NCBI GenBank assembly: GCA_964635845.1
Contig: CAZWNO010000004.1
Coordinates: forward strand, 18,482 to 82,481
Origin: SZUA-365 sp964635845
GTDB taxonomy: Bacteria; Bacteroidota; Ignavibacteria; SZUA-365
Length of the DNA stretch: 64,000 bases
Reading direction: 5' to 3'
The notes under the pieces were generated by a model, which saw only the letters and a program-made list of their open reading frames with translations, was not told the origin of the DNA and did no database searches. The position numbers were made by a program, and so were the translations under genes. Shown one piece after another: positions 41,601 to 49,661 of this stretch. The first letter of the stretch is position 1. Each line of letters starts with the position of its first letter.

Positions 41601-43722
41601 CACGGATGCGTGCTCCGGCGTCGTGTGGACCAACAGCTACAATGCGCTCAACTTCGTCCCGACCTGCGGCGGAGCGGGCTTCGTCGATGTGACGTTTTAC
41701 GCGACCGACGACTGCAACAATGTCGATTCGACCACCGCGCGCTTCACGATCGAGGACACCACGCCTCCGGATATAACGGTGGCGGCGCAGGACACGACAG
41801 TGGAATGCGACGGCGCCGGCAACACGGCTGCGCTCAACAGCTGGCTTGCCAACCATGGCGGCGCGGTTGCGGACGACGTGTGCTCCGACTTCGACTGGAC
41901 GCATAATTTCACAGCCCTCAGCGACGGCTGCGGCGCCACGGGCAGCGCGGCGGTGACGTTCTACGCCACCGACGACTGCGGCAACGTGGATTCGACCACG
42001 GCAACGTTCACGATCATCGATACGACACCACCGTCCATCTCGGCGGGAGTGATCGACACCTGTTTCTCCAATCAGGCGGATGCAGAGGCGGCCGCCATCG
42101 CGGCGACGACATCGAGCGATGTCTGCGGTGGAGTGACGCTGACGGCAAGCACGATCGGCGACTGTGACGCGATCATCACCGTGAGATCGACCGACGCCTG
42201 CGGCAATGCGGACTCGGTTTCCTACAACACGACGATCGACGGCACTCCGCCGGTGTTCACCTACGTTCCCGCGGATACGTCCATCGAGTGCACCGAGACT
42301 CCGGTGTTCGGTACACCCACGGCCACGGACAACTGCATCACCGTCGATGTCGTCCAGGTCGGACAGGATGTGACGACTCCGGGCGGCTGTCCGCAGGAGT
42401 ACTCGGTCACCCGGACCTGGAAGGCGATCGACGGCTGCGGCAACCAGTCGCCGAACGTCAGCCAGACCATCTTCGTCGTCGACGACACTCCGCCCATTGT
42501 CACGGCGGCGCCTGACGACACGGTGGCATGCAGTCAGCCGGTCGTGTTCACCGATCCGACATACAGCGACAACTGCGACCCGAATCCGTCGCTGATCGTG
42601 GTGCGGGATACCGTGATCTATTCCAGCGGCATCTTCACCCACATCAAGTCGTGGCAGGCGATCGACGCATGCAATAACATCTCCGATACCGCCACTCAGA
42701 CCATTTTCGAGATGTGCAACCAGTTCGAGACCCTTACGCAGGGCTTCTACGGAAACTCCGGCGGATCCTTCTGCGGCAACGGACTGGGCACGGCGGCATT
42801 GATCGATTCCCTGCTCGCCGCGAACGGTGACACGATCATCGTCGGCGTCGACGGTTCCGGATCCCTCACAATGATCACGGGCGACGCGAACTGCGTGATC
42901 CGGTACCTGCCGGGCGGCGGAAAACCGACGGCGCTCAAGAGCGACTACCATTTCAACCAGAGCAACTGCAACATCATCCCGAACACCATGCCGCTCAACA
43001 AGCAGGGCAGGTTCAGCAATATCCTTCTTTCGCAGACCATCACGCTGGCCCTGAACCTGAGACTGGACACACTGCTCACGACCTCATTCTACCTGCCGGA
43101 TCCTTCGACACCGTGGATGAGGACGGAAGGCGCGGACTATGTCAACGGCATCTGCGGTGATGGCGACGATCTGCCCGACAGCACGTTCATGAGCTTCTAT
43201 TTCCCGCCCAGCGTGCTGAGCGCTCTCGGGTCGAATGGAACGAACAGGACTGCCGCGGATCTGCTCGCCATGGCGAATCAGGCGCTTGCCGGCACCACCT
43301 TCCCGGGTGTGTCGCTCGCCGATATCGTTGCCGCAATCGACGCAATCAACAAGGGCTTCGATGAAGCCAGATTCTTCAGCGGATACTACGTCACTCCTCC
43401 GCCGAAAGCGGCGAGCGCCGATGTTCTGCCGACTGGATTCGAACTTCATCAGAACCACCCGAATCCGTTCAACCCCGTGACGACGATCACCTATACCCTG
43501 CCGGAGCGCAGCACCGTCTATCTCGCGGTGTACAACTCCCTCGGTGAGGAAGTCGCCGTCCTCGTGAACGGAGAAATGCCCTCCGGTACCCATGGCGTCA
43601 CCTGGAATGCCGGCATGGCGCTAGGCAACATCGCGACCGGCGTGTTCACCTATCGCATCCACGCGACGAGTGAGGACGGCACGGTATTCCACGATCAGCG
43701 GAAGATGATGCTGGTCAAATAA
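38650..43722 (+). CDS. Giant multidomain T9SS adhesin-like protein
   Basis: 1690 residues from ATG 38650. A signal peptide ends near VPIHAQ. Residues 25-275 are an N-terminal ectodomain of unknown type. About 277-430 is an SdrD/Cna-B-like domain (GLKWHDINGNQVQDG). PKD/gliding-type Ig modules follow (FPADTTICDESQVTL, PPYSYLWSGPNSFSA), then HYR-like modules starting DITPPVISCAVDTTIECP. Residues about 773-1123 hold four tandem copies of an 86-89 residue module (DTTPPVVTAASDTTVECDG, WLANHGGATA, LCGATGSATVTFYATDDCGNVDST). More HYR modules and an alpha/beta C-terminal region come next, then a T9SS type-A domain (HQNHPNPFNPVTTI, NSLGEEVAVL). Likely a surface adhesin or S-layer-like filament; a terminator follows. 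Confidence 0.92.
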   Translation: MRRCTTPWGLLLMLISLSVPIHAQTGWGVDRYEGFKADTAGNGTLSYSWSTGNLGNTWNEGEWVPYMLTLKNVNINNPAFSDITVCYDFTRGNLDARFIDLVRSVQIGTVVRSNSQGWPMDSSGAAYPMTTRAELETAQNSQGLTQWGTEYFWAGYELLHPDTSRTNRSTTGGIGAPDDATRCFTITRQDIIDAYGGINNVPNTSTFYIYFQLHEAQTFVWNNTLQSQLNQFPTDQWGGYLYGIAPFSTDQRQGSGFVSGASGHTYLTLGNKTVPIPIPPQPAGQLSGLKWHDINGNQVQDGSETVLDGWPIYISTIIGNLPISDTVLTNGAGSWTITGLPQALYLVSEELGNAPTTGASAGYTNAAPAFAQNPPSEWVQTYPDANSIGANIDGVPTTPAGILLGQGPFSWEVDLTNSVTAGLIDFGNHVPAPVCAVFPADTTICDESQVTLTAQRIAQGTPPYSYLWSGPNSFSATTQSIVVPASAAGTYTVVLTDANGLSSTGCSGTVNVFPIPDFEIAGDSVVCALTSSHTYRASFDPNSPVPIDSIVSWQWAISGNGTITSGTTDDSVTVSSTGAGSFILTLTVVDVYGCSETVTRTITVQANPVCSITPVGDVCPGSTGNVFSGPAGAYTYLWGISGNGSINGSINNPTVSVDAGVALGSFTLTLTITETSFPFCTSTCSLLVEVRDITPPVISCAVDTTIECPVPATLPFTTPTATDNCDPNPGVVISNTVVTPGQCPSEYSVSRTWVATDVYGNKDSCSQTIHVIDTTAPTVTPASDLIVECDGAGNTAALNGWLANHGGATAADACGQVTWSDNFTGLSDLCGATGSATVTFYATDDCGNVDSTTATFRIIDTTPPVVTAASDTTVECDGSGNTTELNNWLTSHGGATASDVCGSVTWSNNFTTLSDLCGATGSATVTFYATDDCGNVDSTSATFTIIDTTPPLVTAASDTTVECDGAGNTAALNSWLANHGGATATDACSGVVWTNSYNALNFVPTCGGAGFVDVTFYATDDCNNVDSTTARFTIEDTTPPDITVAAQDTTVECDGAGNTAALNSWLANHGGAVADDVCSDFDWTHNFTALSDGCGATGSAAVTFYATDDCGNVDSTTATFTIIDTTPPSISAGVIDTCFSNQADAEAAAIAATTSSDVCGGVTLTASTIGDCDAIITVRSTDACGNADSVSYNTTIDGTPPVFTYVPADTSIECTETPVFGTPTATDNCITVDVVQVGQDVTTPGGCPQEYSVTRTWKAIDGCGNQSPNVSQTIFVVDDTPPIVTAAPDDTVACSQPVVFTDPTYSDNCDPNPSLIVVRDTVIYSSGIFTHIKSWQAIDACNNISDTATQTIFEMCNQFETLTQGFYGNSGGSFCGNGLGTAALIDSLLAANGDTIIVGVDGSGSLTMITGDANCVIRYLPGGGKPTALKSDYHFNQSNCNIIPNTMPLNKQGRFSNILLSQTITLALNLRLDTLLTTSFYLPDPSTPWMRTEGADYVNGICGDGDDLPDSTFMSFYFPPSVLSALGSNGTNRTAADLLAMANQALAGTTFPGVSLADIVAAIDAINKGFDEARFFSGYYVTPPPKAASADVLPTGFELHQNHPNPFNPVTTITYTLPERSTVYLAVYNSLGEEVAVLVNGEMPSGTHGVTWNAGMALGNIATGVFTYRIHATSEDGTVFHDQRKMMLVK
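40966..42015 (+). repeat. Four tandem 258-267 bp modules in the giant T9SS gene
   Basis: Copies begin at about 40966, 41224, 41485 and 41752, each encoding D-T-T-P-P through T-x-x-I-I/E-D. DNA similarity is high, which makes this stretch prone to recombination and assembly collapse. Confidence 0.85.
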
Positions 43723-43748
43723 TCGATCGTCCATACGGAACGAGAAAG

Positions 43749-43773
43749 CAGGTCCCCCCGGGGACCTGTTTTC
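43749..43773 (+). terminator. Rho-independent terminator after giant T9SS gene
   Basis: CAGGTCCCC, CC loop, GGGGACCTG then TTTTC: 9-bp perfect stem. Confidence 0.88.
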
Positions 43774-43860
43774 GTTTCCGGCTTCTTGCGCACTCGTCCG
43801 GTGCATTGCGTATCCTCGGCGAATTGCACATTTTCTCAAGACATCAGGAAAGGATCAACG

Positions 43861-45237
43861 ATGATACCCAAGGAATGGCGAACAGAGCGCGACGCCCTCG
43901 GCGAAGTGCGGATTCCCGGCGATGTCCTCTGGGGCGCGCAGACGCAGCGTGCGGTGGAGAATTTCAGGATCAGCGGGCGTGGTTTTCCCCGCGCATTCAT
44001 CCTGGCGCTCGCGAGAATCAAGCTCAACGCCTGCGAGGCGAATGCGGAATTGGCCGTACTGGACCGCGACATTGCAGACGCGATCAAATCCGCCGCGTGG
44101 GAAGTGATCAATGGCAGGCACGGCGAACAGTTTCCCGTCGACGTGTACCAGACCGGTTCGGGCACCTCGACGAACATGAACATGAACGAGGTGCTCGCGC
44201 ACAGGGCCACGCAGCTGCTGCGGGAACAGGGAGAAAACGCGCGCACGGTGCATCCCAACGATCACGTGAATGCGGGACAGTCGAGCAACGACGTCATTCC
44301 TACTGCAATGCATCTCGCCGCGCTCACGAGCATCGACGATATGCTGCTGCCCGCGATGGCGAAGCTGTATGCGGCGCTGCTGGAGAAAACCGATGAGTTC
44401 GCGGACGTCGTGAAAGTCGGACGCACGCATCTGATGGACGCGGCGCCGCTGACGATGGGGCAGGAATTCAGCGGCTACGCCGCTCAGGTCGAGAAGGGGA
44501 TCCGCCGCATCCGGCAGGCGCGGGAAGCGCTGCTCGAGCTGCCGCTCGGCGGGACGGCGGTGGGCACGGGATTGAATGCGCATCCGGATTTCGCGAGGCG
44601 GGTCATCGCGGCGCTGGCGATACAGACGGGGCTGCCGCTCCGGGAGGCGGAAAATCACTTCGAGGCGCAGGCCGCGCGCGACGCCGCGGTCGAGGCATCC
44701 GCCTCGCTGAAGACCGTCGCGGTGAGCCTGATGAAAATCGCGAATGACATTCGATGGATGTCCTCGGGACCGCGCGCCGGTCTCGACGAACTCAGCCTGC
44801 CCGCGCTGCAGCCCGGTTCCTCGATCATGCCGGGGAAAGTCAATCCAGTCATCCCCGAAGCTCTCGCCATGGTCTGCGCACGTGTGATGGGGAACGACGT
44901 TACCGTGACGATCGCCGGACAGAGCGGCAATTTCGAACTCAACGTCATGATCCCACTCATCACCGTCACGCTGCTCGAGTCCGTCGAGCTGCTGGCGAAT
45001 GCCGTCGTCGCCTTCGCGACACGATGTATCGCGGGCATCGAAGTCCGCCGCGATCAGCTGCGACAGCAGGCTGAACGGAACCTGATGACTGTCACAGCGC
45101 TCGTGCCCGCGATCGGTCACGAAGCTGCGGTCGCCATCGCCCAGGAGGCCGAGCGCAGCGGACGCGATATACTTGACGTGGCGCGGGAACGAAGCGGTCT
45201 CGGCGAGGAAGAACTGGACCAGCTTCTGCGAAAATAA
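43861..45237 (+). CDS. fumC: Class II fumarate hydratase
   Basis: 458 residues from ATG 43861 (AGGAAAGGA upstream). Class II fumarases are iron-independent tetramers that convert fumarate and malate. TERDALGEVRIPGDVLWGAQTQRAVENF, TGSGTSTNMNMNEVLAHRA, HPNDHVNAGQSSNDVIPTAMH, VGRTHLMDAAPLTMGQEFSGY and GSSIMPGKVNPVIPEA are all intact. It is a single transcription unit between two T9SS cargo genes. Confidence 0.96.
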   Translation: MIPKEWRTERDALGEVRIPGDVLWGAQTQRAVENFRISGRGFPRAFILALARIKLNACEANAELAVLDRDIADAIKSAAWEVINGRHGEQFPVDVYQTGSGTSTNMNMNEVLAHRATQLLREQGENARTVHPNDHVNAGQSSNDVIPTAMHLAALTSIDDMLLPAMAKLYAALLEKTDEFADVVKVGRTHLMDAAPLTMGQEFSGYAAQVEKGIRRIRQAREALLELPLGGTAVGTGLNAHPDFARRVIAALAIQTGLPLREAENHFEAQAARDAAVEASASLKTVAVSLMKIANDIRWMSSGPRAGLDELSLPALQPGSSIMPGKVNPVIPEALAMVCARVMGNDVTVTIAGQSGNFELNVMIPLITVTLLESVELLANAVVAFATRCIAGIEVRRDQLRQQAERNLMTVTALVPAIGHEAAVAIAQEAERSGRDILDVARERSGLGEEELDQLLRK

Positions 45238-45360
45238 CCGCGCGGAGGCATGCGGCGGGGGAATGATCGCCGTGCTTCGCGTGTCTCCATGATATCGGCA
45301 TTTCCATGCCTTTCGCTGAGCTCGCCTGGAAGCATGTATCTAACGAGAATGGAGGACCGG

Positions 45361-48300
45361 ATGCATTGTCGCTTTCGTCAACTGACTGTCCGCCTCGGTC
45401 TTACAGCCTGCCTCGGTTTCACGGCCTGCCTCGTGTGCGTGACGGGAGGAAGCCTCCGCGCGCAGGGCATGGGATATGCCTGGCTCGATTTCGGAACACG
45501 GGATACGATCGTCGTCCGGGCCGGAGATCCGGTCCATTTCGATGTCGTGATGCGGGATGTCAGAGGTGATACCATCAGGAACTGGGATTCCGTCGGCATG
45601 CCCATCGAGCTGCATGTGATCGGATCGGATGCGGAACGCGATACAAGCACTGCTTCCTGGAGCGCGCGACCGGACGATTACACCTGGCTGCAGATCAACA
45701 GCGGCGGTGTGGAGCTGCCGCGCATCGGTCCGCAGGAATTCTATCTCGCCGAGTCCGAGTTCAAGGACGGTGTCGCGCACCTGGCGTTCCTCTCGAGCAA
45801 GGTGGAAACCGGCACGCGCATCGAGGCCGCTCCGTACATCGACTCGTTGATATCACGCTCGCCGCCGATCACGCGCATCCCGCTCGGTGTGGATCATTTC
45901 CTCGTCGATTGGACGCCGCAGCAGCAAGGTGAAAACGCGTCCACGTTTTTTCTCGAACGTCCGATCGAACTGATCGTCACGCCCCGCGACCGCTTCACGA
46001 ATCCCCTGACGGACTCGCTCGATGTCGCCATCCTCGTGAACTTCATGGATGAATTCTCGGCTGTCCCCGGTCATGCCTTTCCGCCGTTCGCCGCGCCCCG
46101 GCGCCTGAGCGGGGAGCAGGTGTTCGCGGTTCTCCCCGATACCACGAGGCAGCGGGGACAGTCGGCGGGATATGTCGTCACCGCGTATGTATCGAAGAAT
46201 TACAGCATCGCCGGGAGATGCGATTCCTTCTTCGTCGCAATCCACCCACCGTATCCCTTTTCGCTGCTGTCTCCGGACGATGGTACGAAAGTGAGAATCG
46301 ACCGATGGGATGAAATCATGGGCTTTCGCTGGGGACGGCCTGATCCGCCGGATCCGTATGCGAATATCCGATTCTCTCGCGAAGATCCGCGGACCTACGC
46401 CGACACCGTCCGCTACCGCATCCATTTCGCCGATCCGGACAGCCTCGCGGACGAAGTGATTCTGGACGCGGATGCCGGCGGCACGGCAGCGACCTTTACC
46501 TGCACGATGGGAGAGCTGGCAGCGATCGCGGATTCGCTTTCCGGTGTTCCCGACCTGCCGAGCTTCGACCTGATCTATTTCGTCGAGGCGACGGACGGAT
46601 TGAATGTCACGTGGTCCACACCGCTCGATGTCATGCGTCCCGGAAACCGGATCATCGTCGTGAACGCCTTCGCGGACATGGGAGTCGCCGTGCAATTCGC
46701 CGGAACGGAACCGATGGAACGCATGGCCGGTGAGGCGGTCGAATTCACGCTCGTGGCGCTGGACAGCAACGAGGCCATAGTGCCCGACTGGTACGTGATC
46801 GGAAGGAGCACCATCCTTCGCGTGGTGGGGAGCGATGCGGAACGCGATACCTCCGGGCGCGCTTGGGGGAATGACATCGACGGTTACAGCTGGGCGCGAT
46901 TGGAGGTGGAAGGAACGATCATTCCGCCATCCGCTCCGGGCGAATATCGCATCCCGAAGAGCCTGTTCGTCAACGGCCGCGCATCCGCAAGATATGCCGC
47001 CAGCAAGGCGGAGGAGGCGGTGCGTTTGGAAATCCATCCCCGGAACCCACGCTGGAATCAGACCTCGCCGCCGATACAATGGAGCCCCGCAGCGTTCGAC
47101 AACATTCTCGTGGATATCACGTGGCCGCATCCGGAAAGGCGCGCTGTGTACCTCGAGCGTCCATTCGAGCTGTACGTCGCGGCGCGCGACCGCTTTCTCA
47201 ATCCGATCGAGGAGGAGGCAGCGCTGCGCCTCGTCGTACGCTTTCCCGGGGAAATCGTCCTCGCCGGCGACAGCACACGTCCATCGCTCGATACGCTTCT
47301 GCAGGTTTCGGGAGCAACGACGATGTTCCTTCTCCCGACGGCCGTGCGCGTCGATTCGACCGACGAAAGACAGATGCAGAACATCGGCGTCCACGCGCGC
47401 GGCGACACGACGGTGCGGAGTGAAGTCAGGTATAACGTGCTCGAACATGCGCCGCCGTCGTTCGCGTTGATCGTTCCGCTCGACCGCACGGAATTTCGAT
47501 TGGAGAGTTGGTACACCGAAGAGATATTTTCCTGGGAGCAGCCCGTGCCGCCCGACCCGTATTCAGACATCGCCGTATCCCGTTATTCCGGCACGAGAAA
47601 CAGCGACACGGTGCGCTACATCCTCCACATGATCAGCATGCCTGACATGCAGACAGATCTGGCATTCCCTTCCGATGACGAGGGTCGCGCCCCGAAACGG
47701 ACATTCACGAGCGACGAACTGCATGCGATATACCAGCAGTTCACCGGCCATGACATGTCGGGCATGCTCGATCTGCTCTGGTACGTGGACGCGACGGATG
47801 GCATGTTTACCACACGGTCCGATCCGGTGGATTCCACGCTCGCCGGATACTGGTTGAGATTGACCCTCCGCAAACCGCCGGCGCTGATTCCCATGCACAT
47901 TCCTTTGGCGGCGAACACCGCGGCGCGTTTCACCATCGACAACGGGGAGGATTTTCGTGGCGGGGACATGCAGCTCGCGGTGACGGGCGCCGTCGATACC
48001 CTGGGATTCCAATGGTGGAACGTCGCGGTAAACAGGGATCAAAGTCCGATCCCGGCACTTTACCGCAACAGTTCCGACGGATTGCATGTTGTGCGCGAAA
48101 GCGCGGGCGTACTGGTCGACCACCTATGGCTGCCGTGGCGCTGCGCGGTGGGGGACAGCTTCCCGATGGGACGCGTGCTTTCCACCGGCAGCATCGCCTT
48201 CGACGATGTCACGCGTGCGACCGTCACCGTCGACTACGGCAGCTCGGGCGTCTGGACCTGGGCCGACAGTGTCGGTCTGCTCTCCGTCGCGCAGGGAGGC

Positions 48301-49635
48301 AAGACCTTCCGGCTCGCGGAGATCGGCAGCTGGCTGCATCCACTGGAGCCGAAGCATGCGCAGGAACAGGCCGTCCCTTTCGCAACTGACGATCTGCTCG
48401 TCTACCGCATGGCGGAAGGCGTTCCGCCGGTGTGGAGAAACAATATCTTCCGATCGCGTGAGGCAGGCAATCGCGCCTGGGTCGAGAATCATCCGGACAT
48501 TCGAAGCTACCTGGTGTTCGAACGCATCATCGATTTGAGAGATGCCGGCGTTGGGATCTACTTCAGCGTCAACACGCGCGGGATGCTCACCGAAGTTGAC
48601 GGACTGCGGCAGGACTCCGCGGAGCTGTATCCCGCGTTCATTCCCATCGATACCACCGTGCTGCTCAACAATGTCGCCTGGTCGGTGGGACGCCGTTTCG
48701 ACACCATCGTTCTCGACGCACAATGCCGCGCCTTCGAACTGCGGCGCGGTGAATACTACCGGGTCATCACCGACCGTTTCGGCGAGGTATTCTGCACAAG
48801 CGCGAGCCGGATCTGTTTGCTGAGTTCGGCCGTCGTGCGCGACACGGCGTACAACCGCGCGTCGCCCGCCGTTCGCTGGTTCGACCTCTGTGTCGGCAAC
48901 CGGTATCAGTATGGATACTATTCTTACGGATGGACAAACATGCAGTGGACGGAAATTACATCCGACACGCTGGTCGACGGTGAGCGATGGTATCTGTTCT
49001 CAGGCGAGGGACCACTCCTTGGCTGGTTCCGAAGCGACAGCAGCGGTTTCTATCGCCTGGATACGTCATCCGGCGGAGTGGAGTCCTTGTTCTCCGGCAA
49101 CCTGAACATCGGCGATCTCTGTCGATGGGGGATGGTGTTCGACACCAGCACCGTCTCAGTGGATGAAGTGATGCGGCGGCGCGTGAATTCCCGCGAAATC
49201 GACTACGGGCCCGCAGGCACATGGCATGTCCACCTTCTCGAAGGCATCGGCATGCTGGACCTTGAAATGCATGGATGGGAGAGAACGAATGACTACCACC
49301 TTATGTACGCTGAAGTGTGCGGGGAGAAGTGGGGGGCCATCACCGGCATCGACGAAACACCCAAAGGACTCCCTGTGCGACCGTCACTCACCGTCGCTCC
49401 ACAACCAGTGCGCGGGCAGGGGGCTGTGCATATGACATTGCCGAGGCCGGCGCGGGTGCGTCTCAGCGTGCACGACATACTCGGCAGAGAGCGGTCGCTC
49501 GTGGCAGATCAGGACTTTCCGGACGGAACCTCGGTGCTCCCGCTTTCCGTTGCTGGTCTGGGACCGGGGGTGTACTTCTGTCACCTGTACAGCGGAACGA
49601 CGACTATCGCCTGTCGTTTTCTGGTAATCCACTGA
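45361..49635 (+). CDS. Large T9SS protein with internally duplicated ectodomain
   Basis: 1424 residues; ATG 45361 has GGAGG 5 nt upstream and starts a signal peptide, while upstream ATGs lack both. The signal peptide contains an 18-bp duplication (LGLTACLGFTACL). Residues about 39-426 and 434-830 are paralogous: both contain V-x-GSDAERDTS, a LERP-x-EL region, DRF-x-NP, an R-x-D-x-W segment, a PPDPY segment, and a strand resembling DTVRYRIHF/DTVRYILHM. A different C-terminal part (830-1330) and a weak T9SS type-A domain (VAPQPVRGQGAVHM, HDILGRERSL, PGVYFCHLYSG) follow. Function unknown. First of three tightly spaced T9SS genes. Confidence 0.88.
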   Translation: MHCRFRQLTVRLGLTACLGFTACLVCVTGGSLRAQGMGYAWLDFGTRDTIVVRAGDPVHFDVVMRDVRGDTIRNWDSVGMPIELHVIGSDAERDTSTASWSARPDDYTWLQINSGGVELPRIGPQEFYLAESEFKDGVAHLAFLSSKVETGTRIEAAPYIDSLISRSPPITRIPLGVDHFLVDWTPQQQGENASTFFLERPIELIVTPRDRFTNPLTDSLDVAILVNFMDEFSAVPGHAFPPFAAPRRLSGEQVFAVLPDTTRQRGQSAGYVVTAYVSKNYSIAGRCDSFFVAIHPPYPFSLLSPDDGTKVRIDRWDEIMGFRWGRPDPPDPYANIRFSREDPRTYADTVRYRIHFADPDSLADEVILDADAGGTAATFTCTMGELAAIADSLSGVPDLPSFDLIYFVEATDGLNVTWSTPLDVMRPGNRIIVVNAFADMGVAVQFAGTEPMERMAGEAVEFTLVALDSNEAIVPDWYVIGRSTILRVVGSDAERDTSGRAWGNDIDGYSWARLEVEGTIIPPSAPGEYRIPKSLFVNGRASARYAASKAEEAVRLEIHPRNPRWNQTSPPIQWSPAAFDNILVDITWPHPERRAVYLERPFELYVAARDRFLNPIEEEAALRLVVRFPGEIVLAGDSTRPSLDTLLQVSGATTMFLLPTAVRVDSTDERQMQNIGVHARGDTTVRSEVRYNVLEHAPPSFALIVPLDRTEFRLESWYTEEIFSWEQPVPPDPYSDIAVSRYSGTRNSDTVRYILHMISMPDMQTDLAFPSDDEGRAPKRTFTSDELHAIYQQFTGHDMSGMLDLLWYVDATDGMFTTRSDPVDSTLAGYWLRLTLRKPPALIPMHIPLAANTAARFTIDNGEDFRGGDMQLAVTGAVDTLGFQWWNVAVNRDQSPIPALYRNSSDGLHVVRESAGVLVDHLWLPWRCAVGDSFPMGRVLSTGSIAFDDVTRATVTVDYGSSGVWTWADSVGLLSVAQGGKTFRLAEIGSWLHPLEPKHAQEQAVPFATDDLLVYRMAEGVPPVWRNNIFRSREAGNRAWVENHPDIRSYLVFERIIDLRDAGVGIYFSVNTRGMLTEVDGLRQDSAELYPAFIPIDTTVLLNNVAWSVGRRFDTIVLDAQCRAFELRRGEYYRVITDRFGEVFCTSASRICLLSSAVVRDTAYNRASPAVRWFDLCVGNRYQYGYYSYGWTNMQWTEITSDTLVDGERWYLFSGEGPLLGWFRSDSSGFYRLDTSSGGVESLFSGNLNIGDLCRWGMVFDTSTVSVDEVMRRRVNSREIDYGPAGTWHVHLLEGIGMLDLEMHGWERTNDYHLMYAEVCGEKWGAITGIDETPKGLPVRPSLTVAPQPVRGQGAVHMTLPRPARVRLSVHDILGRERSLVADQDFPDGTSVLPLSVAGLGPGVYFCHLYSGTTTIACRFLVIH

Positions 49636-49661
49636 TTCCGTCAGTGAAGGATCGATGTCAT

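Noticed and set aside
39412..42951. 1179-codon open frame on the minus strand
   Set aside because: It is the antisense of the giant T9SS gene, produced by GC-rich codon bias; it has an Arg/Asp/Gly-rich composition with no domain and no start signal.
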